NCBI GenBank assembly: GCA_965247065.1
Contig: CBDFGN010000006.1
Coordinates: 4,402,001 to 4,466,000 of the forward strand
Reading direction: 5' to 3'
DNA: 64,000 nucleotides
Source of the DNA: CBDFGN01 sp965247065
GTDB taxonomy: Bacteria > Bacteroidota > Bacteroidia > Cytophagales > Cyclobacteriaceae
Shown: positions 28,593 to 37,349 of the stretch, one piece after another
Layout of the letters: every line of letters begins with the position of its first letter
Numbering within the stretch: position 1 is the first letter of the stretch
Position numbers and translations under genes: made by a program
Notes under the pieces: generated by a model
What the model was told of the DNA's origin: nothing
The model's database searches: none
What the model saw: only the letters and a program-made list of their open reading frames with translations

Positions 28593-29897
28593 CTAGGTGG
28601 GCCTACGCTGAATCCTGACGCTTGTGTTTATCCAACAGCCGACTTTAATAGATTGCCCCTCTTTCATGTCCAATTCAAATATGTCCTGAATCGAGGGGAA
28701 TTGTTCTCTGGCACTCTGCATCAAACGGCTGTTACCAGCCCGCTCGTACATTTCATACGCGGCCAGGTAAACGGCACGGTCCTGAACTCTGCTGATACCT
28801 TGCTTGCAATCGCTGAAGCTGTTGTAATAAAGATCACCGACAAGCTTGTAGGCCATTTTCAGGGACGGGTCAGCCCCGGCTGCTTCGAGGGCGTATTGGC
28901 GTGCGGATTGTTTCTTGCCTCGTTTGTACCGACTGGTGGCAAGAGCGTACAAGACTTCGCCCTTTTCGCTGTTATCATCCGCCAAATCAGCAGCTTGCAG
29001 GTAATACTTATCTGCTGTTGCATAGTCACCCGAGGCATGACTTTTCAAGGCTATGACTTTAGCAATTCCAAAGGCAGGTTCTTGTTCATGGACTATCATT
29101 GAGGCTTCTAAAAATATTGGTTCCTCGGTACACTTGTTGGCGAGCGACAATCCCATAATTTTCTTAGCCAATTTCAAGTTACTCGGGTCGTCCTGTAGTT
29201 TTGGGCCTAACCTGTTAGAAATGAAATCACAGTCGACCTGGACCATTGTCGTTAAGAGCTTATCCACGAACTCTTTATTCTTTTTAAGAGAAGCGGTATT
29301 CTTGCCACTTTTCAACTTGTAATCAATGACGCCCATGACAACGTCGTAACGCTCAAGAATATCGTCATCAGTAATGGGTCCGCCAGTCAGTTTATAGCGT
29401 CGGATTACATCCATATAAGCCACCAGATTGTTGGTGCTAACATCGTTGCCATTTAGCTCAAAAGTTCTTTCGTATAGTCGGAAAAGTTCCTCATACTTTT
29501 CCTTGTTGTTCTTATATAACTTATAGGCCGCATAGGCCTTACGATTTAAGACCTTACCCTCGTTCCCAAAGTACTCAATTCGCTTATCGTACAATTCCAT
29601 ACATTTTTCCTGATGGCTCAATTTGGCGGTCGCATCGGATTCGGATTCAGCCAGTTCCTGGTAAATCTTGATTCCGTTTATATAAATGGATTCGTTTAAA
29701 TTCGGGGCATTATCTAACAACCATTGGAGGTGATCGGCAGCTTCCTTAAACTGCCCGGCTCGCTGCAAGTCTGAATACATCACATTTTCTTCTTCAGCCT
29801 TCGCCTTGTCCTCCGGCCAGTTCCAGCCTGGTTGGGCAAAAGTCACAATGGCCGTCAAAAGTAGAATTAACGTAAAGCCAAAAATTCTGGTGTTCAT
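28593..29897 (-). CDS. Secreted TPR-type protein, paralogue of the gene at 50261
   Basis: A 434-residue exported helical-repeat protein. The ATG at 29897 starts a clear signal peptide (MNTRIFGFTLILLLTAIVTFAQ); an upstream in-frame start at 29942 is rejected. The mature N-terminus WNWPEDKAKAEEEN and the C-terminal QFPSIQDIFELDMKEGQ then GCW..IQRRPT recur almost unchanged in the second copy at 50261-51559. TPR-like helix pairs fill the middle, for example ASGDYATADKYYLQAADL. Two conserved Cys occur in the C-terminal third. Function unknown; the second copy lies in an envelope-biogenesis operon. A -7 box lies at 29940-29947 (TACTTTTG on the minus strand). Confidence 0.8.
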   Translation of the reverse strand: MNTRIFGFTLILLLTAIVTFAQPGWNWPEDKAKAEEENVMYSDLQRAGQFKEAADHLQWLLDNAPNLNESIYINGIKIYQELAESESDATAKLSHQEKCMELYDKRIEYFGNEGKVLNRKAYAAYKLYKNNKEKYEELFRLYERTFELNGNDVSTNNLVAYMDVIRRYKLTGGPITDDDILERYDVVMGVIDYKLKSGKNTASLKKNKEFVDKLLTTMVQVDCDFISNRLGPKLQDDPSNLKLAKKIMGLSLANKCTEEPIFLEASMIVHEQEPAFGIAKVIALKSHASGDYATADKYYLQAADLADDNSEKGEVLYALATSRYKRGKKQSARQYALEAAGADPSLKMAYKLVGDLYYNSFSDCKQGISRVQDRAVYLAAYEMYERAGNSRLMQSAREQFPSIQDIFELDMKEGQSIKVGCWINTSVRIQRRPT

Positions 29898-30007
29898 CCT
29901 TAGTCCTTTTTTATGATTCCAAGGCCAAATGGTTAGGGTCAAAAGTAATTAATAATCAGTTATTAATCCACGATTTAATCAAATCTATGACCATTCTAGC
30001 CCTGCGG

Positions 30008-32920
30008 CTAAGATAACAGCTGCTCAACTTCCTGTTTTGATATTCCCTTCACAAATTTTTGATCTGGTGTTATAAGCTGCTCCATCAAATGGATCTTACG
30101 ATTTTGAAGTTGAAGAATTTTTTCCTCCACTGTGTTCTTAGTAATAAATTTGTAGATGAATACCTTATTCTCCTGCCCAATTCGATGAGCGCGATCAACC
30201 GCCTGAGATTCTACTGCCGGATTCCACCAGGGATCCGCAATCAAAACGTAATCCGCTTTGGTCAAGTTCAAGCCCAGCCCCCCTGCCTTTAGTGAGATTA
30301 GGAAAACTTTCAAATCTTCCTCGGACTGAAATCTTTCCACCTGCTCCTTTCTATTTTGAGTGCTTCCATCTAAATAGGCAAAATCAATCCCACTTGAATT
30401 TAGAGTCTCTCGAATCAATCGCAAGTATTTGACAAACTGACTGAACAATAACACCTTATGCCTTTCGCTAACTATGCTTTGCAACATGTGCACCAGATTC
30501 GACATCTTTCCGGAAGCTCCAGCATATTCCGGATCAATCAACTGGGGATGATTGGCCAGTTGCCGAAGTTTAGTGAGGCCTTCCAAAATCAGGAATTGGG
30601 ATTTTTCCATGCCGATGGATTCGATGTTCTCCAGGATTCGATTTCGGTACTGGGACTTGATTCGTTCATAAGTTTCTTCCTGCTCCTTGGTCATGGAGGA
30701 ATAGTGAATATGCTCTACCTTTGGTGGCAGTTCCTTGGCCACTTGGCCCTTATGACGCCGAAGGATGAATGGCTTGGTCAATTCACTCAATCGCTGAACC
30801 TTTTTTTTATCACCATTCTTTTCGATCGGCCTCATGAATTCTCTCATGAAAAAAGCTTGGCTACCCAGCAATCCGGGATTTACAAAGTTCATTTGAGACC
30901 ATAGATCCAGTGTAGAATTCTCCAGCGGGGTTCCGGTAAGTATCAATTTGCGTCGGGATTGCAATCTCTGCACCGCCTTAGAGATAATTGACGAGGGGTT
31001 TTTTATAACCTGCGACTCATCCAGGATTACGTAGTTGAAATCGAAGTTCTCTAAAAGTCCGATATCTATACGGGTAATGCCATACGACGTTAATACCAGA
31101 TCGTATTTTCGGAATGATTCTATATTCTTCGAGCGGTTTGATCCCGAGTAGTTCAACACTTTGAGTTGTGGGGTAAATTTTGCCGCTTCTTGCTCCCAGT
31201 TATACAACAATGAAGTGGGCATTATCAGTAAGGAAACTCCCTTTTCCTCGGTTTGCTTCTGATCCTGTAATAAGGCCAATGTCTGAACCGTTTTACCGAG
31301 CCCCATATCATCAGCTAAACAGCCTCCCAGGCCATTCTGATTGAGAAAGATTAGCCAGTTGAAACCTGAATGTTGATAGGGACGAAGAGCGCCCTTGAAG
31401 TGAAGTGGTAAAGATCTTTGTTCAATCCCGTCGGCGTTTTCCAGTCTGGACAATCGACGGTCGAAATCCGCCGATTTGAGATTCGGATCCAAATTTCTGG
31501 CCAGCGAAAGATGATGCTTACCCAGCTTGATCGAATTATTATTCTGGTTCCATTGAACAAACCCAAACAACTCGGAATATTCTGAAAACCAACTTGCAGG
31601 AATTAATCCAATCTCTCCATTGGGAAGGATGAATTCCTCACTCCTGTTCAAAATGTGATCTCTGATCTTTACGAACGGAATGAGATAATCACCAAATCTG
31701 ATTTGCGCGAATACGTCAAACCAATCGGTGCTTTCCTTGACGTCGAGGGAGATAGTAGATATTCCAAGAAAGTATTTTCTTTGGTCAATGAAAGACTGTC
31801 TGATGTTGAAACCCCGGGTGCTAAGCGTATTCTGATGAGTGGTCAGCCAACGCAGAGCCAAGCTCCTGGTCCAGATGGATCGACCTTCGATTGTGGTCAG
31901 CCCCATTCTATTTAGAATTTGAAGTTGTTCATGTTCCCAGGTGTGATCTCGAATTACCTTCTGGAAGATAAAGCTGTCCTCGGTCTTTTCCAGAAAGACC
32001 TCATTGATGGACTTGGAACTGCCATGAACCGCATATGGACCGTATTCGAAGACAATCCTGAATTGAATCCACGGTGGGCTCGGCGCACCGTCCTGGTTCA
32101 TTTCTCGCGCTACTTCGTCGGGATTGTAATCTGACACCAGCAAAACCGGCTGGGCAGCATATCGTCGGTTGCGGATTTCAAAACCTCGGACCGAAACATC
32201 AAAGGAGCCAATTAAGGGAGCAACAAATTTTTGATAGTAGGTCTCCTCTATTTTGTTCGGGATAAGGATAAATCTCCGATTCAAGAAGGGCTTAAGCTTG
32301 TTGCCATCAATGTTTCCTGAGAAACTGTAAAGAGCATTATCAACCAACAGCCAAGCAGGTTTGAGACATACCAGATGGCCTCCTCGATACTGAAACTCTA
32401 ATTTGGATCCATCATGTTTTATTGTGGGGAAATATCTAGTGTTATCTGAAGTTCGGCGAAAGTGAAACAACACTGTGGCCGGCTTCACTTTAACAAGGAT
32501 CGGCCTCCATGCCGGTTCACCATCCTGCCCCATTTCAAAGAGCGGCTTACCCCCAATTAGCTCAAGGATCCTTGCACGGCGTAGCTCCAGATATTCGTCT
32601 ATTTCAAGACGCGCCTCTTTGAACCTATCGTTCCGGTAGTACCGCTGAAAGAATTCTTCGGGTTTGTCTTTCGTTTTGTGGAATTGTTGAATGACCGCCC
32701 CCTGATGCATTGAATCCATAAGATCAATGAGATTATAATCGTCGCTATCGAGGCAGGATGAAAATTCCGGTGCGTTTTTGGATGAAATGTTTTGATGGGT
32801 GAGGGTCAGTTTTCCCGCCTGATCCAGCTGGACAGCGAATGACTCAAACAGATATCCTAGGTACTCGTGTTGATAAAGTGAGTAGATTATTTTAAAAGCC
32901 TTGCTAGTGGAAACTTTCAT
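30008..32920 (-). CDS. SNF2-family DEAD/DEAH helicase (RapA/HepA-like)
   Basis: A 970-residue Swi2/Snf2 ATPase. The N-terminal 480 residues are a family-specific region with no recognised domain and no SWIM zinc motif. The ATPase lobes follow: Walker A ADDMGLGKTVQTL, motif Ia/II VILDESQVIKN, motif III LTGTPLENS, then helicase C with FSQFVKYLRLIRE, LISLKAGGLGLNLTKAD and DRAHRIGQ. It probably remodels protein-DNA complexes or helps RNA polymerase recycle, as inferred from the family. ATG 32920 is preferred to an in-frame upstream start at 32971. It stands alone, with no methylase, nuclease or other defence partner beside it. Confidence 0.9.
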   Translation of the reverse strand: MKVSTSKAFKIIYSLYQHEYLGYLFESFAVQLDQAGKLTLTHQNISSKNAPEFSSCLDSDDYNLIDLMDSMHQGAVIQQFHKTKDKPEEFFQRYYRNDRFKEARLEIDEYLELRRARILELIGGKPLFEMGQDGEPAWRPILVKVKPATVLFHFRRTSDNTRYFPTIKHDGSKLEFQYRGGHLVCLKPAWLLVDNALYSFSGNIDGNKLKPFLNRRFILIPNKIEETYYQKFVAPLIGSFDVSVRGFEIRNRRYAAQPVLLVSDYNPDEVAREMNQDGAPSPPWIQFRIVFEYGPYAVHGSSKSINEVFLEKTEDSFIFQKVIRDHTWEHEQLQILNRMGLTTIEGRSIWTRSLALRWLTTHQNTLSTRGFNIRQSFIDQRKYFLGISTISLDVKESTDWFDVFAQIRFGDYLIPFVKIRDHILNRSEEFILPNGEIGLIPASWFSEYSELFGFVQWNQNNNSIKLGKHHLSLARNLDPNLKSADFDRRLSRLENADGIEQRSLPLHFKGALRPYQHSGFNWLIFLNQNGLGGCLADDMGLGKTVQTLALLQDQKQTEEKGVSLLIMPTSLLYNWEQEAAKFTPQLKVLNYSGSNRSKNIESFRKYDLVLTSYGITRIDIGLLENFDFNYVILDESQVIKNPSSIISKAVQRLQSRRKLILTGTPLENSTLDLWSQMNFVNPGLLGSQAFFMREFMRPIEKNGDKKKVQRLSELTKPFILRRHKGQVAKELPPKVEHIHYSSMTKEQEETYERIKSQYRNRILENIESIGMEKSQFLILEGLTKLRQLANHPQLIDPEYAGASGKMSNLVHMLQSIVSERHKVLLFSQFVKYLRLIRETLNSSGIDFAYLDGSTQNRKEQVERFQSEEDLKVFLISLKAGGLGLNLTKADYVLIADPWWNPAVESQAVDRAHRIGQENKVFIYKFITKNTVEEKILQLQNRKIHLMEQLITPDQKFVKGISKQEVEQLLS

Positions 32921-33008
32921 ATTCTGAAAAACCGCAAACTTGAAAATTAACCATTTGAGGCCTAAAATCAATGATTTAGCCCGTTACTTTCCACTATAGA
33001 ATTGGATC

Positions 33009-34235
33009 TTAAAGAAGATTTGAGGCGATACCCCGTTTTGTGGCCTGGATGGCGGGATGAAAAGAGGCGGAAATGGTAATTGCGACCAGTGTCACGGCGG
33101 TGAGAGCAAAATCAGTCATTTCAATTTTCACTGGGTAGGCCTCCAAAACTGCGGTTTCCATTCCCATCGAAATCAGTTCGAATGTCTGTTGAGTCCAGCA
33201 GATCAAAAAGCCCAGCGTTAACCCGCTGGCTGCTCCCATAAATGCTATTATGGAACCTTCAGTTACGAAGATCCGGCGGATGAGCAGATCATTGGCTCCC
33301 AATGCATAAAGCACGGCAACGTCATTCCGCTTTTCTATCGTCAACATTGTCAAAGAGAAGAATATGTTGAACGAGGCTATTACGATAATAAACGAGAATA
33401 TCAAGAACACAAACAGTTTTTCAATTCGAATGATCTTCATTATGTCAGCGTGCTGCTCCTCCCTGGACAGAACCGAATAGTCCTTGCCCAATTGGGCCCG
33501 GATCCTTTCCTGTACGTCCTCTACCTTTGACTCCGGGGTAGTCTTGATCTCAATAGATGTTCTTCGATCGCCATAATTGAGAAGATCTTGGGCAAAATCG
33601 AGAGGCACGAGAATATAACGTTCATCATATTGCTTTTCCACAGCAAAAACACCTCCCGGAAGTATATTTTTCTGACGGGTAAGGCTCGTCGGCAATGCTG
33701 AACCAGGGCGCACTTTCTTTGGATAATGTATCTGTAACGTGTGAAGTTCATCAGAGGGAACGATCTTAAGCGCATATTGAACACCTCTACCGATAAGCGC
33801 ATACCGAGTTCCGTTTGCCTGCAAGTTCATCTGTCCAAACACTATATGCTCCTCTATCTGTCCCTGCTTTTCGAACTGATCGCCGACTCCTTTCAGAGTT
33901 ACCACCAACTCCGAATCGCGATATCGAACATACACGTTGTCCTCAATTACTTCAGTCAGATATGCGACTCCCTGGATCGATCTAATGGCTTTTACGAATT
34001 CTGGGGTAGTTTCAAAAGACTTGCCGTGAACGATGTTGATCTTGAGTTCGGGATCAAAGGATCCATGCAGCGACCTTAGAAGGTCTTCAAGACCATTAAA
34101 TACCGATAACGCAATCACCAGCGCGGCAGTACCAAAGCCAACTGCCAGCATTGAAATAATAGAAATAATGTTTATGAAGCTCTTTTTCTTCTTGGAGAAA
34201 AAATACCGTTTGGCAATGAAGAGCGGCAGGTTCAC
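33009..34235 (-). CDS. LolC/LolE-type ABC transporter permease (FtsX domain)
   Basis: A 408-residue inner-membrane permease with four membrane segments: one near residue 20-45 (NIISIISMLAVGFGTAALVIALSVFNG) and three in the C-terminal FtsX domain (FVFLIFSFIIVIASFNIFFSL onward). A periplasmic MacB-like domain of about 210 residues lies between. The fold matches the lipoprotein-releasing LolCDE permease, which extracts lipoproteins from the inner membrane. The start appears to be GTG 34235. The upstream gene rbfA ends 9 bp before it, so the two are likely one transcript. The partner ATPase is not in the window. Confidence 0.88.
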   Translation of the reverse strand: MNLPLFIAKRYFFSKKKKSFINIISIISMLAVGFGTAALVIALSVFNGLEDLLRSLHGSFDPELKINIVHGKSFETTPEFVKAIRSIQGVAYLTEVIEDNVYVRYRDSELVVTLKGVGDQFEKQGQIEEHIVFGQMNLQANGTRYALIGRGVQYALKIVPSDELHTLQIHYPKKVRPGSALPTSLTRQKNILPGGVFAVEKQYDERYILVPLDFAQDLLNYGDRRTSIEIKTTPESKVEDVQERIRAQLGKDYSVLSREEQHADIMKIIRIEKLFVFLIFSFIIVIASFNIFFSLTMLTIEKRNDVAVLYALGANDLLIRRIFVTEGSIIAFMGAASGLTLGFLICWTQQTFELISMGMETAVLEAYPVKIEMTDFALTAVTLVAITISASFHPAIQATKRGIASNLL

Positions 34236-34244
34236 AAAAGCGAA

Positions 34245-34631
34245 TTAATCTTCGTTATCGGTTTCCTGCGGGATGTCCAATCCAGAAAGAATCTTATCAA
34301 TTCGAGAAGCGTAATCTGCACTATCGTCCAGGTAGAAATGGAGCTCAGGGACGACTCTCATTTTCCGTCCGATGCGGGTAGACAGCATTCTTCGGACGTC
34401 CTTTTTCCTTGATTCAATCATTTGTAGCCCTTTGCTCGGATCGTCCACCAGCATGAAAGAGAGGTAAACTTTGGCGGTAGCCAGATCTGGGCTAATTCGG
34501 ACTTGGGTCACTGTTATAAAAGCTTTATGGAAGAGGCTTTTGATATCCTGCTGAAAGATATTTCCCAGCTCTCTTTGCACTAACCTCGAAACCTTAAGTT
34601 GCCTGGTGGTCACCTCACAAATATCAGACAA
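34245..34631 (-). CDS. rbfA: Ribosome-binding factor A
   Basis: RbfA binds immature 30S subunits and helps maturation of the 16S rRNA 5' end, notably in the cold. The 128-residue length is typical. It has the KH-like core: RLVQRELGNIFQQDI, ITVTQVRISPDLATAKVYLSFM and the C-terminal VPELHFYLDDSADYASRIDKIL. The frame opens at TTG 34631; a GTG seven codons in is another possible start. Its stop lies 9 bp before the LolC/E-like gene. Confidence 0.93.
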   Translation of the reverse strand: MSDICEVTTRQLKVSRLVQRELGNIFQQDIKSLFHKAFITVTQVRISPDLATAKVYLSFMLVDDPSKGLQMIESRKKDVRRMLSTRIGRKMRVVPELHFYLDDSADYASRIDKILSGLDIPQETDNED

Positions 34632-34693
34632 ATTTTAATAGTTTACCAAGAATGGCGTAATTTCGATACCCTCACAATAGAACTTACCGTCCA

Positions 34694-36106
34694 TTGATTA
34701 GCCTGTTCAGTCTTAACGACCCCTATCGCATGGTCGGTATCCTGGTGCTGCTGATCGCGCTACGCCTCCCATTGATGATTTTAGGTATTCCGCCTACGCT
34801 TTCCGAGCTTAATTGGATGCTGGTGGGTGAAAAGCTAAGTTATGGAAGTAATATGTATTCAGGCGTTTGGGATGGTCTGGCTCCGTTGTCGGCTGGAGTT
34901 TACTGGATACTGGACTGGCTCTTTGGCCGCTCGCCTTGGGCTCATCAACTTATTGGAATTTTCGTGGTGATCATCCAAAGTTATCTCTTCAATGATCTGT
35001 TGCTAAGGAACAAAGCCTATAACCAGGGCACTTACATTCCGGCGTTGATTTACATTATATTGATGAATTGTTTTTTCACGTACACCTTGCTATCGCCGGC
35101 GCTGCTTAGCATAACATTCTTGTTACTTTCACTGAATTACATATTCAGAAGAATTGACAAACAGACCAAAGATGAGTTCTTCTTAAATACCGGCATTTAC
35201 CTGGGAATAGCAACCCTATTCTACCTGCCCAGCGTTTTGTTCGCACCGGCCATGATGCTATCTCTGCTTTTGTTCACAGCCTCCATACTAAGAAGATATT
35301 TGCTTTTCCTTTATGGGTTTCTGCTGCCAATTGGAATCATCTGGACATACTACTACTGGATTGGAGCTTCTTTCGAATTCACCAACTTTTTTTTAGGCTC
35401 TTTAGGATGGGCCGATTCAAATGGCTATTTGGATGGAAACTCACTGATGATTATTGGATTGGTCCCAGTTCTGTTTACCCTGTTGGCTTGGTGGAAAATT
35501 ATGCGGGCAAGGTACGTTAATTACCAAGTGCAATTCCAATATGTGATGATGTTTATCGCCCTTTCAGGATTGACGACCCTGGTAATATCGGGCGAGATTA
35601 CCCCGGTTCAGACTTTAGTACTTGTGCCACCAGTGGCCTTTTTCGTAAGTCACTTTTTTTTGTTGTTCCGACGCGGATTCCTCAGGGAGGTTTTCTTCGG
35701 CCTTTTTCTAGGGGGAATAATTGTGGTGGAGTGGGGGTCATTTTTCAGAGCGCCATTCATGGATTCGAGAATTGCGTATGAAAGCCTGCTTGTGGGCCAA
35801 ACGCAATGGGATGATGTAGTGGAGGGTAAGCCAGTTCTGGTCTTTGGAGATAATCTGAGCATTTATCGCAACGCACATTCTGCAACTCCATTTTTGAACT
35901 GGAAACTAAGCTCAAGGCTCCTTGAAAGCCTGAACTATTATGACAACCTGGATTTTATTTTTCGGAGTTTCAAGGACGACCCGCCAAACATTATCATTGA
36001 TTTGGAGAATCGAGTTCCTGCTCTTTTCGAAAGATTGCCGATCATCGCGCTTCGTTACCGTTCAATGGGAGGCGGGGTTTACCAGTTGAAAGAGCTCAAC
36101 AACTGA
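34694..36106 (+). CDS. Polytopic membrane protein, DUF6427-like
   Basis: The 470-residue integral membrane protein has about 12 predicted hydrophobic segments and no soluble domain until the last 100 residues (FGDNLSIYRNAHSATPFLNW..). It resembles the Bacteroidota family DUF6427, whose members have glycosyltransferase-like topology but no proven function. The opening ISLFSLNDPYRMVGILVLL is characteristic. The start is TTG 34694, because no ATG precedes the first helix; a near-match -7 box (TAATTTCG) lies upstream. Its end overlaps the convergent rpiB gene by 11 bp. Confidence 0.75.
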   Translation: MISLFSLNDPYRMVGILVLLIALRLPLMILGIPPTLSELNWMLVGEKLSYGSNMYSGVWDGLAPLSAGVYWILDWLFGRSPWAHQLIGIFVVIIQSYLFNDLLLRNKAYNQGTYIPALIYIILMNCFFTYTLLSPALLSITFLLLSLNYIFRRIDKQTKDEFFLNTGIYLGIATLFYLPSVLFAPAMMLSLLLFTASILRRYLLFLYGFLLPIGIIWTYYYWIGASFEFTNFFLGSLGWADSNGYLDGNSLMIIGLVPVLFTLLAWWKIMRARYVNYQVQFQYVMMFIALSGLTTLVISGEITPVQTLVLVPPVAFFVSHFFLLFRRGFLREVFFGLFLGGIIVVEWGSFFRAPFMDSRIAYESLLVGQTQWDDVVEGKPVLVFGDNLSIYRNAHSATPFLNWKLSSRLLESLNYYDNLDFIFRSFKDDPPNIIIDLENRVPALFERLPIIALRYRSMGGGVYQLKELNN

Positions 36107-36524
36107 TTTTATCTACCCGTTGCTTATGACGACCACCTTCGAATTCCGTATCCAAGAATATCCGGACAATTTCCTCAGCTAGTTCGTAGGATATAAACCT
36201 AGCAGGGATGCAGATTATGTTTGCATTATTGTGTTGACGGGCCAGGGTAGCAAGGAGCTCGCTCCAGCAAATAGCGGCTCGAATGCCGCCATGTTTATTA
36301 GCTGTCATACCCACCCCATTGCCACTGCCACATACTAGAACACCGAAGTCAAACTGCCCACTTTCCACCCCGAGCGCCACGGGGTGAACGTAATCTGGAT
36401 AGTCAACTGAATCCGGGGAGTACGATCCGAAATCCTTAAGGTCAAAACCCAATTCGGATAATTTTCCGGCTATTTTTTGCTTGTATTCAAACCCTGCGTG
36501 GTCCCCCCCAATTGCGATTTTCAT
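36096..36524 (-). CDS. rpiB: Ribose 5-phosphate isomerase B
   Basis: RpiB interconverts ribose 5-phosphate and ribulose 5-phosphate in the pentose phosphate pathway. The 142-residue product has GGDHAGFEYKQKI at the N-terminus, the active-site loop VCGSGNGVGMTANKHGGIRAA (split here as CGSGNGVGM and NKHGGIRAA) with its catalytic Cys, and HNNANIICIPAR. Its start codon overlaps the tatC stop as ATGA, so translation is probably coupled. The product is cytoplasmic. Confidence 0.95.
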   Translation of the reverse strand: MKIAIGGDHAGFEYKQKIAGKLSELGFDLKDFGSYSPDSVDYPDYVHPVALGVESGQFDFGVLVCGSGNGVGMTANKHGGIRAAICWSELLATLARQHNNANIICIPARFISYELAEEIVRIFLDTEFEGGRHKQRVDKISC

Positions 36525-37321
36525 GACTTGACCAGCGATTCCTTTTCTTGCCTAGCGGCAACTACTTTAGATATAAAGATACTGATTTGATAAAGAAGCA
36601 GCAAGGGCAGTGCAATCAAAACCTGACTTACCGGATCGGGAGGTGTAAGCAAAGCAGACAAGATCAAAATCACTACAATTGCGTGTCGCCGGAAGGTTAT
36701 CATCAGGGCTGGAGTGACCAGTCCGGCGGTGGTTAGGAAGTAAACTATGACCGGTAACTGAAACAGAAGGCCGCAAGCCAGAACCAGCATTGTGATCGTG
36801 GTTACATAAGAGATTATGTCGAATTCGTTGCTCACGCTGGGGTCTACCTGATAGGTGGCCAGGAAGTTTACCGAAAGCGGTGTTATGACGAAATAGCCAA
36901 ATAAAATTCCGATCATAAAAAGAAAGCTCACCCAAAACACGGCACCGGTTGAGATCTTTTTCTCTTTCTCATACAGCCCAGGACTGATAAACCGCCAGAT
37001 TTCCCAAAACGTGTAGGGAAACGCCAGAATCAACCCAATTACTATCGACGAAGTAATATGCATGGTAAATTGCCCGGTCATTTGTCTGCTCTGTAAAATA
37101 AATGGAAGCTCGTCAATGCAATACATGCCGGCTTTACACAGCATGCGATAGGTAAAGAAATCGGTCCTGGCGGGGCCAAAGATAACAGTCCCAAAAACGA
37201 AATCCTTCATCGCAAAGGCGATAACGGCAAAAGCAACAACGGAGGCCAGAGACCGGATGATATGCCATCGCAGTTCTTCCAGATGTTCCAGGAAGCTCAT
37301 TTCTTTGTTTTCCGTTTCCAC
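36521..37321 (-). CDS. tatC: Sec-independent protein translocase TatC
   Basis: TatC is the membrane receptor of the twin-arginine pathway, recognising RR signal peptides of folded, often cofactor-bearing exports. The 266-residue product has the cytoplasmic opening SFLEHLEELRWHIIRS, six membrane segments, and AFPYTFWEIWRFISPGLYEKEK in the conserved loop, with the essential Glu near FxP and FWE. The start may be GTG 37321 or ATG 37300. It lies 28 bp after glyA and overlaps rpiB by 4 bp, in a glyA-tatC-rpiB operon. No tatA or tatB is in the window. Confidence 0.96.
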   Translation of the reverse strand: METENKEMSFLEHLEELRWHIIRSLASVVAFAVIAFAMKDFVFGTVIFGPARTDFFTYRMLCKAGMYCIDELPFILQSRQMTGQFTMHITSSIVIGLILAFPYTFWEIWRFISPGLYEKEKKISTGAVFWVSFLFMIGILFGYFVITPLSVNFLATYQVDPSVSNEFDIISYVTTITMLVLACGLLFQLPVIVYFLTTAGLVTPALMITFRRHAIVVILILSALLTPPDPVSQVLIALPLLLLYQISIFISKVVAARQEKESLVKS

Positions 37322-37349
37322 TATTGCTAATATTTAAGGGCGGCGCCCG

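Noticed and set aside
30008..33000. A defence island around the SNF2 helicase
   Set aside because: Neighbours are housekeeping (LolC/E-like permease, rbfA) and a secreted TPR protein; no defence partner genes.
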